Shown: positions 1-6,851, counted from the first letter of the stretch. The stretch: 19,380 nucleotides of DNA from Actinomycetes bacterium (GCA_023436605.1 JAEZIQ010000085.1:1-19380); one strand, 5' to 3'. The notes: generated by a model not told the origin, from the letters alone. Program-made: numbers and translations.

Positions 1-9
1 GCTCAACCC

Positions 10-44
10 GCCGGCCCACTGAACCAAAGGATGGATGGGCCGGC
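10..44 (-). terminator. Hairpin downstream of the DszB-like gene
   Basis: A perfect 9-bp inverted repeat (10-18 with 36-44) and a 17-base loop lie 6 bases beyond the TAA stop of the minus-strand gene ending at 51. The stem is entirely GC-rich apart from one pair. No T-run follows, so this is a terminator-like or RNA-end-protecting hairpin rather than a classical intrinsic terminator. Confidence 0.45.
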
Positions 45-50
45 TCGGTC

Positions 51-1100
51 TTACACCAGGACGCCGCGTCTTGCGAGGGCGGTCTTGAGGGGCTCGGGGT
101 CGATGAACTCGTCGAGGTCTACCGGCCGGTCGATGATTCCCTGCTCCAGCAGGAAGTCATGCTGCTGGCGCTGGTCCGCGACCTTGTCCATTCTGAGATC
201 GACGCCGAGCTGGCGGCTGACCCGGGGACTGTAGGCAGAGTCGAGTAGATCCTCATGAATGCCGGCGTCGAGTGCGATGAGTCGCCTGGCCTCGGCTTCC
301 TCGTCGATCGCCCACTCGGCGGCGGCGAGGATCTGGACCAGCACGCTGATGACCAGTCCCGGCTCCCGATCGAGCAGACCGCCGCTCACGGTTACGGCCA
401 GAAGCGAGCGGTTGTTGAGGTCCCGCGGGACCGCCAGGCCGGGTGCGATGCTGGTCAGGCCGAGCGTGGCGGAGAGGATCGCGGCGGTGGATCCCTCCGA
501 GGCGACGGCGTCGACCTCACCCCGGATCAGGGCGGTGACCTCATCGGACTGGGCCGAGGAGACCTGGAAGGCGACGCCTTCCCGTGGTCCGTCGGCGATC
601 GGATCGCCGGGCCTGGGTCGCGAGTCGAAGTAGGAACCCTCGACTGGAACCGCGACAAGCTCGACGTCATTCAAGGTCAGTCCGGCCGAGGTGAGCAGGT
701 TGCTGACCGTGCGAAGGGCGGTCGCGCGGGGAATATCAACGACCGCGTTGGGCCGGACCGGGATCGCGATCCTGCGGCCGAGCAGGTCGGCGGCGGTCCG
801 GTATCCGGACTCCGGGAGCACGAGGACGGGGTGGATGCTGGAAGTACGGGAGAGACCGATCAGGCGGACGTCATTGCCTCGTGAGCGGGCGATCAGCGGC
901 GCGACATTACCGCCCTGGCGGAACGCTCGGGGGGAGGTGCGCTCACGCCGGAAGCGCTGAACGTCGGGGTCGGACGAGGCGGCCAGGGCTCTGACTTCAA
1001 CGCCGCATCTGGCCATCTCTTCATGGATCCAACCCTTGCGGAGGGCGACACCAAAGGCCGTCGGGGAAGGGGCGTGTGTGTACCAGATGTGCTCGCTCAT
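51..1100 (-). CDS. DszB/SsuA-like substrate-binding-fold protein, no signal peptide
   Basis: 349 residues with the type-2 periplasmic-binding fold found in aliphatic sulfonate/nitrate binding proteins and in the desulfinase DszB. Family signs visible are the strand pattern around ADLLGRRIAIP (about 104-114), LNDVELVAVPVEGSYFD (about 142-158), and a C-terminal helix region ending FLLEQGIIDRPVDLDEFIDP that resembles the DszB C-terminus. There is no signal peptide or lipobox, so the protein should stay in the cytoplasm, which favours a DszB-like enzyme or sensor over a transporter binding protein. No ABC ATPase or permease gene is adjacent. By manual comparison from memory, the DszB catalytic Cys corresponds to Ala10 and the catalytic His to Arg51, while the Arg before Gly-Gly is kept (Arg61). 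Desulfinase activity is therefore doubtful and the substrate unknown. The ATG at 1098-1100 has no ribosome binding site but a good -10 just upstream. Confidence 0.7.
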   Translation of the reverse strand: MSEHIWYTHAPSPTAFGVALRKGWIHEEMARCGVEVRALAASSDPDVQRFRRERTSPRAFRQGGNVAPLIARSRGNDVRLIGLSRTSSIHPVLVLPESGYRTAADLLGRRIAIPVRPNAVVDIPRATALRTVSNLLTSAGLTLNDVELVAVPVEGSYFDSRPRPGDPIADGPREGVAFQVSSAQSDEVTALIRGEVDAVASEGSTAAILSATLGLTSIAPGLAVPRDLNNRSLLAVTVSGGLLDREPGLVISVLVQILAAAEWAIDEEAEARRLIALDAGIHEDLLDSAYSPRVSRQLGVDLRMDKVADQRQQHDFLLEQGIIDRPVDLDEFIDPEPLKTALARRGVLV

Positions 1101-1107
1101 CCGCGGG

Positions 1108-1113
1108 ATTGTA
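1108..1113 (-). promoter_or_regulatory. Candidate -10 box of a leaderless promoter
   Basis: TACAAT (5 of 6 to consensus) is read on the minus strand and ends 7 bases before the ATG at 1100. With no Shine-Dalgarno sequence, the transcript would begin at or next to the start codon. The -35 match is weak: ATGACT with an 18-base spacer. Confidence 0.4.
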
Positions 1114-1205
1114 GGGAATCTCGACCAACTTAGTCATAAATGTTTGGTAAACGAGATTTCCCGTCAGCGGCGCCGCAGGATTGACACAAAGTCCCCGAGC
1201 GGTGC

Positions 1206-1240
1206 CGCAGGTTTGATGTCATCACGCATACAAACCTGCG
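1206..1240. repeat. Perfect 10-bp inverted repeat
   Basis: CGCAGGTTTG at 1206-1215 is mirrored by CAAACCTGCG at 1231-1240 with a 15-base spacer. The spacing suits either a hairpin or a dimeric repressor site. It lies about 105 bases upstream of the DszB-like gene. Confidence 0.6.
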
Positions 1241-1255
1241 TCACCACCCACACGA

Positions 1256-1302
1256 CGGTGAAGCAGCTTCCCTACGGGGTCGGTCCCGATCCTGCTTCAC
1301 CG
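1256..1302. repeat. Perfect 11-bp inverted repeat
   Basis: The arms 1256-1266 and 1292-1302 (CGGTGAAGCAG and its complement) match perfectly around a 25-base centre, which itself contains a short GGG/CCC pairing. It is probably an RNA hairpin, and its strand of use is unknown. Confidence 0.6.
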
Positions 1303-1339
1303 CAAGGGGCCGATCACAGGGTCCTCAGGGTTCGGGTCG

Positions 1340-1396
1340 GGTGTTCCCCAAGAACCTCCGGAATGAGGAGCGCAGCGACGGTTTCTGGGGGACACC
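1340..1396. repeat. Imperfect palindrome resembling a REP-type element
   Basis: The 17-base arms at 1340-1356 and 1380-1396 pair at 14 of 17 positions without gaps. The centre is 23 bases and contains GGAGCGCAGCGAC, a motif of the type found in dispersed extragenic palindromes of GC-rich bacteria (from memory, not searched). Only this copy was noticed in the window. It lies downstream of the thioesterase gene and could also end that transcript. Confidence 0.45.
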
Positions 1397-1400
1397 CCCG

Positions 1401-1421
1401 GCCTGGGCCCCTCGACCAGGC
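1401..1421 (-). terminator. Short hairpin abutting the thioesterase stop codon
   Basis: GCCTGG at 1401-1406 pairs with CCAGGC at 1416-1421 around a 9-base loop, immediately after the TGA of the minus-strand thioesterase gene. No T-run follows. Together with the larger palindrome at 1340-1396 it may serve as the 3' end of the yjdM-thioesterase transcript. Confidence 0.3.
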
Positions 1422-2234
1422 TCAGGATTTGCGGTGGCGGAGCAGGGCCATCTGGCGGGCCTTGGCGAGCAGCTTGCCGTCGCGGCTCCAGAGTTCGGCA
1501 TCCTCGGTGAAGTGGCCTTCGACGCCCTCTTCGGCGGTGAGGCGAATCAGGTTCCAGTTCGGCGGGCCGGGCTCGGGAATGGTGCGGGGGAAGTGAACCG
1601 TGTACTCGAGGGTGGGAGCGAAGGGGAGTTCCTTGAAGACCACGAAAGGGGCCGGGTACCAGACATCGAGGACCGCGGCGGCGAGAACCGGGTCGACCGG
1701 CTGCTCGTCCCGGAGCCGGATCCAGCCCATCGTTTCGGCGTTATCGGCGGCCTCGCCGGGAATGCCGCTGATGAACTTCGCCCGGTAACGGCCGAAGACC
1801 GCAACGGGCGCCTGCTCGGTGTCCATTTCGTCGAGTTCCTCGGGTGCCGGGGCCTCGGGCATCTTCGAGCGATCAAAGGCCGGGCCGTCACGTTCGCCCG
1901 AGAAGACCGCCATCGCCTTGGCCTTGACCTCGCCGTCCTGGACCAGCCGGGCCGAGAGGAAAGCGGTCACGTGGCCGTGATGCTCGACTGTCACTTCGAT
2001 CTCGGCCGGGCCGGTGGCAGGGGGACGAAGGAAGTGGACGTTGAGCGACCTGACCGGCATCGGCCCGGGGGATTCCAGAGATTCAGATTCGACGGTCATT
2101 GCCCGCAAGACCAGGGCGGCGACGTAGCCGCCGTTCGGTCCGCGGCCGACCCACCAGCGGTCGCTCAGGTTGATCGCGTAGCGGCCCTCGCCCAGCGGCT
2201 CGGCGGCCGTGTCCTTCTCGAAGTCGGTCGACAT
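1422..2234 (-). CDS. TesB-like acyl-CoA thioesterase (double hotdog)
   Basis: 270 residues from the ATG at 2232-2234. The family signature is WWVGRGPNGGYVAALVLRA near residues 27-45, typical of the 4HBT_3/TesB-like acyl-CoA thioesterase fold. A second hotdog half follows, with WYPAPFVVFKELPFAPTLEYTVHF near the C-terminus. Length fits this cytoplasmic family, which hydrolyses acyl-CoA to free acid and CoA; chain-length preference cannot be read. A start 25 codons further upstream is possible, but it would run into yjdM and adds a low-complexity Ser/Arg stretch, so the ATG beginning MSTDFEKD is preferred. The gene begins 10 bases after the yjdM stop, so the two are very likely cotranscribed and translationally coupled. 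Confidence 0.8.
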   Translation of the reverse strand: MSTDFEKDTAAEPLGEGRYAINLSDRWWVGRGPNGGYVAALVLRAMTVESESLESPGPMPVRSLNVHFLRPPATGPAEIEVTVEHHGHVTAFLSARLVQDGEVKAKAMAVFSGERDGPAFDRSKMPEAPAPEELDEMDTEQAPVAVFGRYRAKFISGIPGEAADNAETMGWIRLRDEQPVDPVLAAAVLDVWYPAPFVVFKELPFAPTLEYTVHFPRTIPEPGPPNWNLIRLTAEEGVEGHFTEDAELWSRDGKLLAKARQMALLRHRKS

Positions 2235-2244
2235 GACGCCCCGG

Positions 2245-2598
2245 TCAGGCCTTCTTGACGACGCTCGACTTGAGCTGCATCGGGCCGAAGCCGTCGATCC
2301 TACAGTCAATGTCGTGGTCGCCGACCCCGTCGACCAGGCGGATGCCCTTGACCTTCGTCCCGGCCTTGATCGGGCCGGAAGCGCCCTTCACCTTGAGGTT
2401 CTTGGTCACGACAACCGTGTCGCCGTCGGCGAGCAGATTGCCGACCGAGTCACGGATTCCGGACGTCGACTCTGCTGCGGGCTGAGCTTGAGCGGTGGGA
2501 TCCCACTCGTGGGCGCACATCGAGCAGACCGTAAATCCGCCTAGTTCATAACTGTGTTCGCTGCCGCATTCCGGGCAGACCGGAGCATCTGTCGTCAC
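2245..2598 (-). CDS. yjdM: YjdM (PhnA-type) zinc-ribbon protein
   Basis: 117 residues closely matching the YjdM family. The N-terminal zinc ribbon has CPEC and CSMC (residues 8-11 and 25-28). After a linker come the highly conserved GNLLADGDTVVV, KNLKVKG, GTKVKGIRLV and DCRIDGFGPMQLKS motifs. The family was once called PhnA because of a mis-assigned phosphonoacetate hydrolase; it is not that enzyme and its function is unsettled. The start is GTG at 2596-2598. No Shine-Dalgarno is present, but TATCCT ends 7 bases upstream, suggesting a leaderless message. It is divergent from lysC across about 65 bases and leads the thioesterase gene. Confidence 0.92.
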   Translation of the reverse strand: MTTDAPVCPECGSEHSYELGGFTVCSMCAHEWDPTAQAQPAAESTSGIRDSVGNLLADGDTVVVTKNLKVKGASGPIKAGTKVKGIRLVDGVGDHDIDCRIDGFGPMQLKSSVVKKA

Positions 2599-2663
2599 CC
2601 GAATCAGGATATTGGAAGCCGCTTGGGGACCCGTCGGTCTGGCGATCCGTATGCTCAGACGTG
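2599..2663. promoter_or_regulatory. Divergent promoter region yjdM / lysC
   Basis: The gap carries two opposed -10-like hexamers. TATCCT on the minus strand (2606-2611) ends 7 bases before the yjdM GTG. TATGCT on the plus strand (2650-2655) ends 8 bases before the lysC ATG. Neither gene has a ribosome binding site and neither has a good -35, so both are candidate leaderless promoters. Confidence 0.4.
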
Positions 2664-3944
2664 ATGCCTGAGCGAGACGACATCGTAGTAATGAAGTTTG
2701 GCGGGACCTCGGTGGCAGGCCCGGAAGAGATCAAGCGGGCTGCCCGGCGCATGGTCGCTGCCCGTGAAGCCGGCAACAGCGTGGTCGCTGTGCTGTCGGC
2801 ACGAGGCAAGACCACCGATGAGCTGGTCGCCTCGGCATACGAAATTTCCGACCGTCCCGATCCCCGTGAGATGGACATGCTGCTCTCGACCGGAGAGCGG
2901 ATCTCCTGCGCCCTGGCCGCCATGGCGATCAACGACATGGGCCACAACGCCGTGTCGCTGACCGGATCGCAGGCCGGGATCGTCACCGATTCCTCGCACA
3001 CCAAGGCCAAGATCATCGACGTCAGGGCCGACCGGATCCGCGAAGGCCTCAAGGAGGACAAGATCGTCCTCGTGGCTGGCTTCCAGGGGGTCTCGACCGA
3101 CAGTCGTGACGTGACCACCCTCGGCCGTGGCGGTTCCGACACCACTGCCGTTGCCCTCGCGGCCGCGCTGGGCGCTTCGGTCTGCGAGATCTACACCGAC
3201 GTGACCGGCGTCTTTTCGGCCGACCCGCGGATCGTCCCCGACGCCCGCAAGCTCCCGGTCGTCTCCTTCGAGGAGATGCTCGACATGGCGGCATCCGGGG
3301 CCGGGGTGCTCCAGCTCCGGTCGGTCGAGTACGCCCGTAACTACAGCATCCCGATCCACTGCCGAAGCAGCTTCGAGGACCTGCCCGGTACCCTCGTACT
3401 TCCCGAAAGCGAAACCATGGAACGACCGATCATCACAGCCGTCACCCACTCGACCGACGAAGCGCGCGTCACGGTCATCGGCGTGAAGGACGAGCCGGGA
3501 ATAGCCGGCCGCATCTTCAGCGCCCTGGCCGACGCGAATGTGAACGTCGACGTGATCATCCAGAACGAGCCGGTCCACGAGGGAGCCCTCGCCGACCTCT
3601 CCTTCACGGTTGAAACCGGGGACCTCCAGACCGCCAAGGACGCGATCGCCGGTCTCGGCGACATCAGCCAGGAAGTCCGCACCGACGAACAGATCGGCAA
3701 GGTCTCGATCGTCGGGGCCGGCATGCGGAGCCATCCTGGCGTTGCCGCCAAGGTCTTCGAGGTGCTCGGCGAGAAGGAGATCAACATCGAGATGATCTCG
3801 ACTTCGTCGATCCGGATTTCCTGTGTTATCCAGGCCGAACAGGTCCCGGAGGCGGTGCGCTCGCTTCATTCCGCTTTCGATCTCGGTGAGGACCAGATCC
3901 TGACCGAGGCACCGACCGGCGAACACCGACCCGTAGCGAACTGA
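2664..3944 (+). CDS. lysC: Aspartate kinase (alpha, possibly also internal beta)
   Basis: 426 residues. It phosphorylates L-aspartate, the entry step to lysine, threonine, methionine and diaminopimelate. The N-terminal kinase domain shows KFGGTSVAG (11-19), the STGERIS substrate segment and TLGRGGSDTTAVALAA. Two ACT domains fill the C-terminus (about 268-340 and 345-415), ending with the conserved VGAGMRSHPGVAA and ISTSSIRIS motifs. The size matches the Actinobacteria/Bacillus ACT-regulated class. The ATG at 2664 is chosen because it lies 8 bases after a -10-like TATGCT; a GTG one codon earlier (2661) is equally readable. An internal ATG at 3417 sits where related genes start the separate beta subunit. 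At the feedback site known from Corynebacterium glutamicum (Ser301, Thr311) this protein appears to have Pro and Ser. asd follows after 2 bases. Confidence 0.97.
   Translation: MPERDDIVVMKFGGTSVAGPEEIKRAARRMVAAREAGNSVVAVLSARGKTTDELVASAYEISDRPDPREMDMLLSTGERISCALAAMAINDMGHNAVSLTGSQAGIVTDSSHTKAKIIDVRADRIREGLKEDKIVLVAGFQGVSTDSRDVTTLGRGGSDTTAVALAAALGASVCEIYTDVTGVFSADPRIVPDARKLPVVSFEEMLDMAASGAGVLQLRSVEYARNYSIPIHCRSSFEDLPGTLVLPESETMERPIITAVTHSTDEARVTVIGVKDEPGIAGRIFSALADANVNVDVIIQNEPVHEGALADLSFTVETGDLQTAKDAIAGLGDISQEVRTDEQIGKVSIVGAGMRSHPGVAAKVFEVLGEKEINIEMISTSSIRISCVIQAEQVPEAVRSLHSAFDLGEDQILTEAPTGEHRPVAN
3417..3944 (+). CDS. Candidate internally initiated aspartate kinase beta subunit
   Basis: An in-frame ATG at 3417-3419 (codon 252) would give a 175-residue protein of just the two ACT domains, starting MERPIITAVTHS. 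This corresponds to the start of the beta subunit made from an internal site in C. glutamicum and Bacillus aspartate kinases. GAAAG at 3405-3409, 7 bases upstream, is a modest Shine-Dalgarno. Whether it is used cannot be told from sequence. Confidence 0.4.
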   Translation: MERPIITAVTHSTDEARVTVIGVKDEPGIAGRIFSALADANVNVDVIIQNEPVHEGALADLSFTVETGDLQTAKDAIAGLGDISQEVRTDEQIGKVSIVGAGMRSHPGVAAKVFEVLGEKEINIEMISTSSIRISCVIQAEQVPEAVRSLHSAFDLGEDQILTEAPTGEHRPVAN

Positions 3945-3946
3945 TC

Positions 3947-4999
3947 ATGGCTGAACCCAGCTATCGCGTAGGCGTCCTCGGCGCCACCGGAGCCGTCGGC
4001 TCGACCATCCTCGAGATCCTGAGCGAACGCAAGTTCCCGGCCAGCGAGGTCGTGCCCTTCGCCTCGGAACGTTCGGAAGGCAGGACCCTGCCGTTCGGGG
4101 ACGGCGAGATCACCTGCGTCGTTCCGAATGAGGAATCGATCCAGGGCATCGACATCCTGATTTCTTCGGCTGGCGGCTCGATCAGCGCCGAGTGGGCCCC
4201 CAAGTTCGTCGAGGCGGGTGCGGTGGTGGTCGACAACACTTCTTACTGGCGCATGCACGAGGACGTGCCCCTGGTCGTCGCCGAGGTCAATCCCGAGGCG
4301 GCCCAGGCCCACAAGGGGATCATCGCCAACCCGAACTGCACCACGATGGTGATGATGCTGGTCCTGGCCCCGATTCACCGCGAAGCCGGACTGGAGCGGC
4401 TGGTTCTTTCCAGCTACCAGGCGGTTTCCGGTACCGGTCAGAAGGCGATCGAGGAGCTGACCACCCAGTCCAGCCACGTGCTGGCCGGCAACGAGGTGCC
4501 GGCGCCGGCTGTGTACCCGCACCAGATCGCGTTCAACGTGATTCCCCAGGTCGAGACCTTCAAGGACGGTGACGACTACACCACCGAGGAACGCAAGGTG
4601 ATGGCCGAGACCCGCAAGATCCTCGGACTCGGGGATGAAGTGAAGATCTCCGCTACCTGTGCCCGGGTTCCGGTCTACACCGGCCACTCCGAGTCACTCA
4701 ACATCGAGACCCGTGATGACCTCAGCCCAGACCGGGCCCGGGAAATCCTGGCCGAGGCCGAGAACGTCATCGTGGTCGACAACCCGGCTGCCGGTGAGTA
4801 CCCGACCGCCCTCGACGCGGCCGGCATCGATCAGACTCTGGTCGGCCGGATCCGCCGCGACCCCGGCCAGGAAAAGACGCTCAATCTATGGCTGGCCGGC
4901 GACAACCTGCGTAAGGGTGCCGCCACCAACGCTGTCCAGGTGGCGGAGCTCCTGGTCGAAAACGACTGGCTCGAGCGGTCCGCCCCGGGTTCCTTCTGA
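3947..4999 (+). CDS. asd: Aspartate-semialdehyde dehydrogenase
   Basis: 350 residues. The enzyme reduces aspartyl phosphate to aspartate semialdehyde with NADPH, the step after LysC. The NADP-binding loop GATGAVG is at 12-18. The catalytic cysteine is Cys131 in NPNCTT, and the active-site histidine is His247 in YTGHSES. It is full length for the bacterial family. The ATG lies 2 bases after the lysC stop with no evident ribosome binding site of its own, so translation is probably coupled to lysC. The next gene is convergent. Confidence 0.97.
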   Translation: MAEPSYRVGVLGATGAVGSTILEILSERKFPASEVVPFASERSEGRTLPFGDGEITCVVPNEESIQGIDILISSAGGSISAEWAPKFVEAGAVVVDNTSYWRMHEDVPLVVAEVNPEAAQAHKGIIANPNCTTMVMMLVLAPIHREAGLERLVLSSYQAVSGTGQKAIEELTTQSSHVLAGNEVPAPAVYPHQIAFNVIPQVETFKDGDDYTTEERKVMAETRKILGLGDEVKISATCARVPVYTGHSESLNIETRDDLSPDRAREILAEAENVIVVDNPAAGEYPTALDAAGIDQTLVGRIRRDPGQEKTLNLWLAGDNLRKGAATNAVQVAELLVENDWLERSAPGSF

Positions 5000-5026
5000 G
5001 CGGCCTGCTCGGAAGGGGATGATCGA

Positions 5027-5043
5027 TCGGGGTCAGTCCCCGA
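5027..5043. terminator. Small hairpin between convergent asd and CBS genes
   Basis: TCGGGG at 5027-5032 pairs with CCCCGA at 5038-5043 around a 5-base loop that contains the CBS gene stop codon. It is the only stem seen in the 33-base gap and could act in both directions, but it is short and has no T-run. Confidence 0.25.
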
Positions 5044-5509
5044 AGTCCTCGGCGATGTCGGCGATGCGCTCGTAGAGGGCCTGGAAGAAATCGCTGCGGG
5101 GGACGACCGCGTGGACCCTGCCTTCGGTGGCGATCGGTACCACCATCACCCGGTGGTGAAGGAAAGTTTCGGCCAGCTGGGTGTCGGCATAGTCGTCCTC
5201 GACCAGGACCGGATCCGTAGTCAGGTAAGCCCTGACCGGTTCTTCCTGGCTGCCGATCCGGCGTTCGATCGTTTCGTCGAGTGACCGCCGGATCATCCGG
5301 GCGCTCATCAGCGTGCCCACGTAGCCGGGAAAGACCGCGGTCATGAATTCGCGCTCGCCGAACAGTCCGGCGTAGTTGCCGTGCTCGTCGACCACGGGCA
5401 GCGCCGGCAGTCCGGACTCGATGACGAGCCGCGCCGCGTACCCCACGGGATCGGTGGTGAGCAGGGGTTTGACCTCCCTGATCACCTCTCTGACTATGTG
5501 GTCTGCCAA
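5033..5509 (-). CDS. CBS-pair domain protein
   Basis: 158 residues forming one Bateman module: CBS1 about 14-60 (LPALPVVDEHGNYAGLFGEREFM) and CBS2 about 94-148 (HHRVMVVPIATEGRVHAVVPRSDFF). Such modules usually bind adenosine nucleotides or SAM and control a partner. No other domain is present. The start is TTG at 5507-5509, chosen because an excellent Shine-Dalgarno (GAGGTGG, 5514-5520 on the minus strand) sits just upstream and no in-frame ATG is near. It lies 38 bases after the permease gene on the same strand, so it may regulate that permease, although this is inferred from position only. Confidence 0.85.
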   Translation of the reverse strand: MADHIVREVIREVKPLLTTDPVGYAARLVIESGLPALPVVDEHGNYAGLFGEREFMTAVFPGYVGTLMSARMIRRSLDETIERRIGSQEEPVRAYLTTDPVLVEDDYADTQLAETFLHHRVMVVPIATEGRVHAVVPRSDFFQALYERIADIAEDFGD

Positions 5510-5547
5510 TTCACCACCTCGAAGAAACTAAACCTTTCGCGGGACAT

Positions 5548-6804
5548 CTAGCCGTACCTCAACAGGATGTAGGCAGTTGCCATCACCGTAGTCGCCAACG
5601 TCACGGGGAAACCGAGCTTCATGAAAGCCCAGAATCCGATCGGGCGACCAGCCCTTTCCGCCAGCCCCGACGCGGCCACGTTGGCGGCCGCGGAAACGAG
5701 GGTCAGGTTGCCGCCGAAGCAGGCTCCGAGCGAAAGGGCCCACCAGTAGGCGTTGTCGCCCGGGTCCTGCTGGATCTGTTCGACCACCGGAATCATCGCG
5801 GCGGTAAGCGGAATGTTGTCGACGATGCCGCCGATGATCGATGAAGTCCAGATGATCCCGACCAGCTCGGCGTTGCGATCACCCTTGGTCACACTGGTGA
5901 TGCCTTCCGCCACTTTGTCGATCGCGCCGGTCGCTTCCAGCGCTCCGACCATCACGAACAGGCCGATGAAGAAGAAAATTGTCGTCCACTCGATCTTCTC
6001 GAGCACCTGCTCGATTGGGATCCGGGTGACCATCAACCCGACCGCGGCGCCGGTCAGGGCCACTGTGGCCGGTTCCACATGGATGTACTGGTGGAGGAAG
6101 AAAACGACGATGGTCCCGATCAGGACCGGCAGGGTCCGCTTCAGCTCACTCCAGTCGCGGATCGAGGCGACCGCGTCCAGCTCCATCACGTACTTCTTGT
6201 TGGCCTCGTCCACCTGGAGTTGCTTGCGGAAGATGAAGTACAGGGCAACGGTCACCACCGAAAGGATCGCCAGCACGCCGGGCACGTTGTTGACGATGAA
6301 GTCGTTGAAGCTGAGGCCGGCCGCGTTGCCGATCATGATGTTTGGCGGGTCACCGATCAGGGTCGCCGCACCACCGATGTTGGCCGACATGATCTCGATC
6401 AGGATCAGCGGCATCGGGTTGATGTCGAGCGTGTCGGCCAGAAGGAAGGTGATCGGCACGATCAGGAGGATCGTGGTCAGGTTGTCGAGGAAACCGGAAA
6501 GGACGGTGACGGTCGCCGCCATCATCACGACCAGCACGAACGGGTTTCCTTTCGAGAACTGCCCGGCCTTGACTGCGATGAAGTCGTAAACGCCGCTTTG
6601 CTGGGTCACGTAGACCAGCATCATCATTCCGGCCAGCAGCCCCAGAGTGGCGAACTCGACCGACTCGATTGCCAGGTGCTCGTTGTATTCGCCCACGAAG
6701 AGGACGACGACTGCGGCTCCGAGCAGGGCTATTTTCGTGCGGTGAACCCGTTCGCTCGCGATTAGCGCAAGGGCGATGAGAAATGTCGCGATTGCCAGTG
6801 CCAG
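5548..6804 (-). CDS. ArsB/NhaD-like ion permease (IT superfamily), start codon uncertain
   Basis: A polytopic membrane protein of the ArsB/NhaD/citrate-permease class. Features include NIGGAATLIGDPPNIMIG, the GDPPN loop diagnostic of the class, its second-half counterpart IIGGIVDNIPLTAAMIPVV, and about ten hydrophobic segments. The substrate (arsenite, sodium/proton, organic anion) cannot be told. The first standard start codon, a GTG at 6694-6696, would give 382 residues and delete the first membrane helix. The frame stays open upstream to a TAG at 6814-6816 and encodes a good helix followed by ASERVHRTKIALLGAAVVV, as in homologues. No ATG, GTG or TTG occurs there. CTG at 6802-6804, 6 bases after a TAGACT box, would give 418 residues, and a second CTG lies at 6796-6798. 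The upstream neighbour is an M50 protease gene (48 bases away) and the downstream one a CBS protein. Confidence 0.8.
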   Translation of the reverse strand: MALAIATFLIALALIASERVHRTKIALLGAAVVVLFVGEYNEHLAIESVEFATLGLLAGMMMLVYVTQQSGVYDFIAVKAGQFSKGNPFVLVVMMAATVTVLSGFLDNLTTILLIVPITFLLADTLDINPMPLILIEIMSANIGGAATLIGDPPNIMIGNAAGLSFNDFIVNNVPGVLAILSVVTVALYFIFRKQLQVDEANKKYVMELDAVASIRDWSELKRTLPVLIGTIVVFFLHQYIHVEPATVALTGAAVGLMVTRIPIEQVLEKIEWTTIFFFIGLFVMVGALEATGAIDKVAEGITSVTKGDRNAELVGIIWTSSIIGGIVDNIPLTAAMIPVVEQIQQDPGDNAYWWALSLGACFGGNLTLVSAAANVAASGLAERAGRPIGFWAFMKLGFPVTLATTVMATAYILLRYG

Positions 6805-6810
6805 ATGCCG

Positions 6811-6816
6811 AGTCTA
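6811..6816 (-). promoter_or_regulatory. Candidate -10 box upstream of the permease
   Basis: TAGACT on the minus strand fits the TANNNT pattern and ends 6 bases before the CTG proposed as the permease start. No convincing -35 is visible. Read-through from the protease gene is an equally good explanation for expression. Confidence 0.2.
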
Positions 6817-6851
6817 TGGCTTTGGGACAGGAAAAGCGGTGCGGTCCGAAA

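Larger units (their letters stand above)
1101..1421. other. Non-coding stretch with four successive inverted repeats
   Basis: These 321 bases between two minus-strand genes hold no credible gene. They contain, in order: a perfect 10-bp inverted repeat (1206-1215 with 1231-1240), a perfect 11-bp one (1256-1266 with 1292-1302), an imperfect 17-bp one (1340-1356 with 1380-1396) and a 6-bp hairpin touching the thioesterase stop codon (1401-1406 with 1416-1421). The 8-mer GCCGCAGG also occurs twice (near 1172 and 1204). The region could be termination and promoter signals, or a structured RNA; the sequence alone does not decide. Confidence 0.6.

Noticed and set aside
1181..1186. TTGACA on the plus strand as a promoter -35
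   Set aside because: No -10-like sequence lies 16-18 bases downstream and there is no plus-strand gene to serve.
2655..3926. Long open frame antisense to lysC (423 codons)
   Set aside because: It mirrors a certain gene in a GC-rich genome, its translation is rich in Asp/Gly/Val/His without any domain, and it has no start signals.
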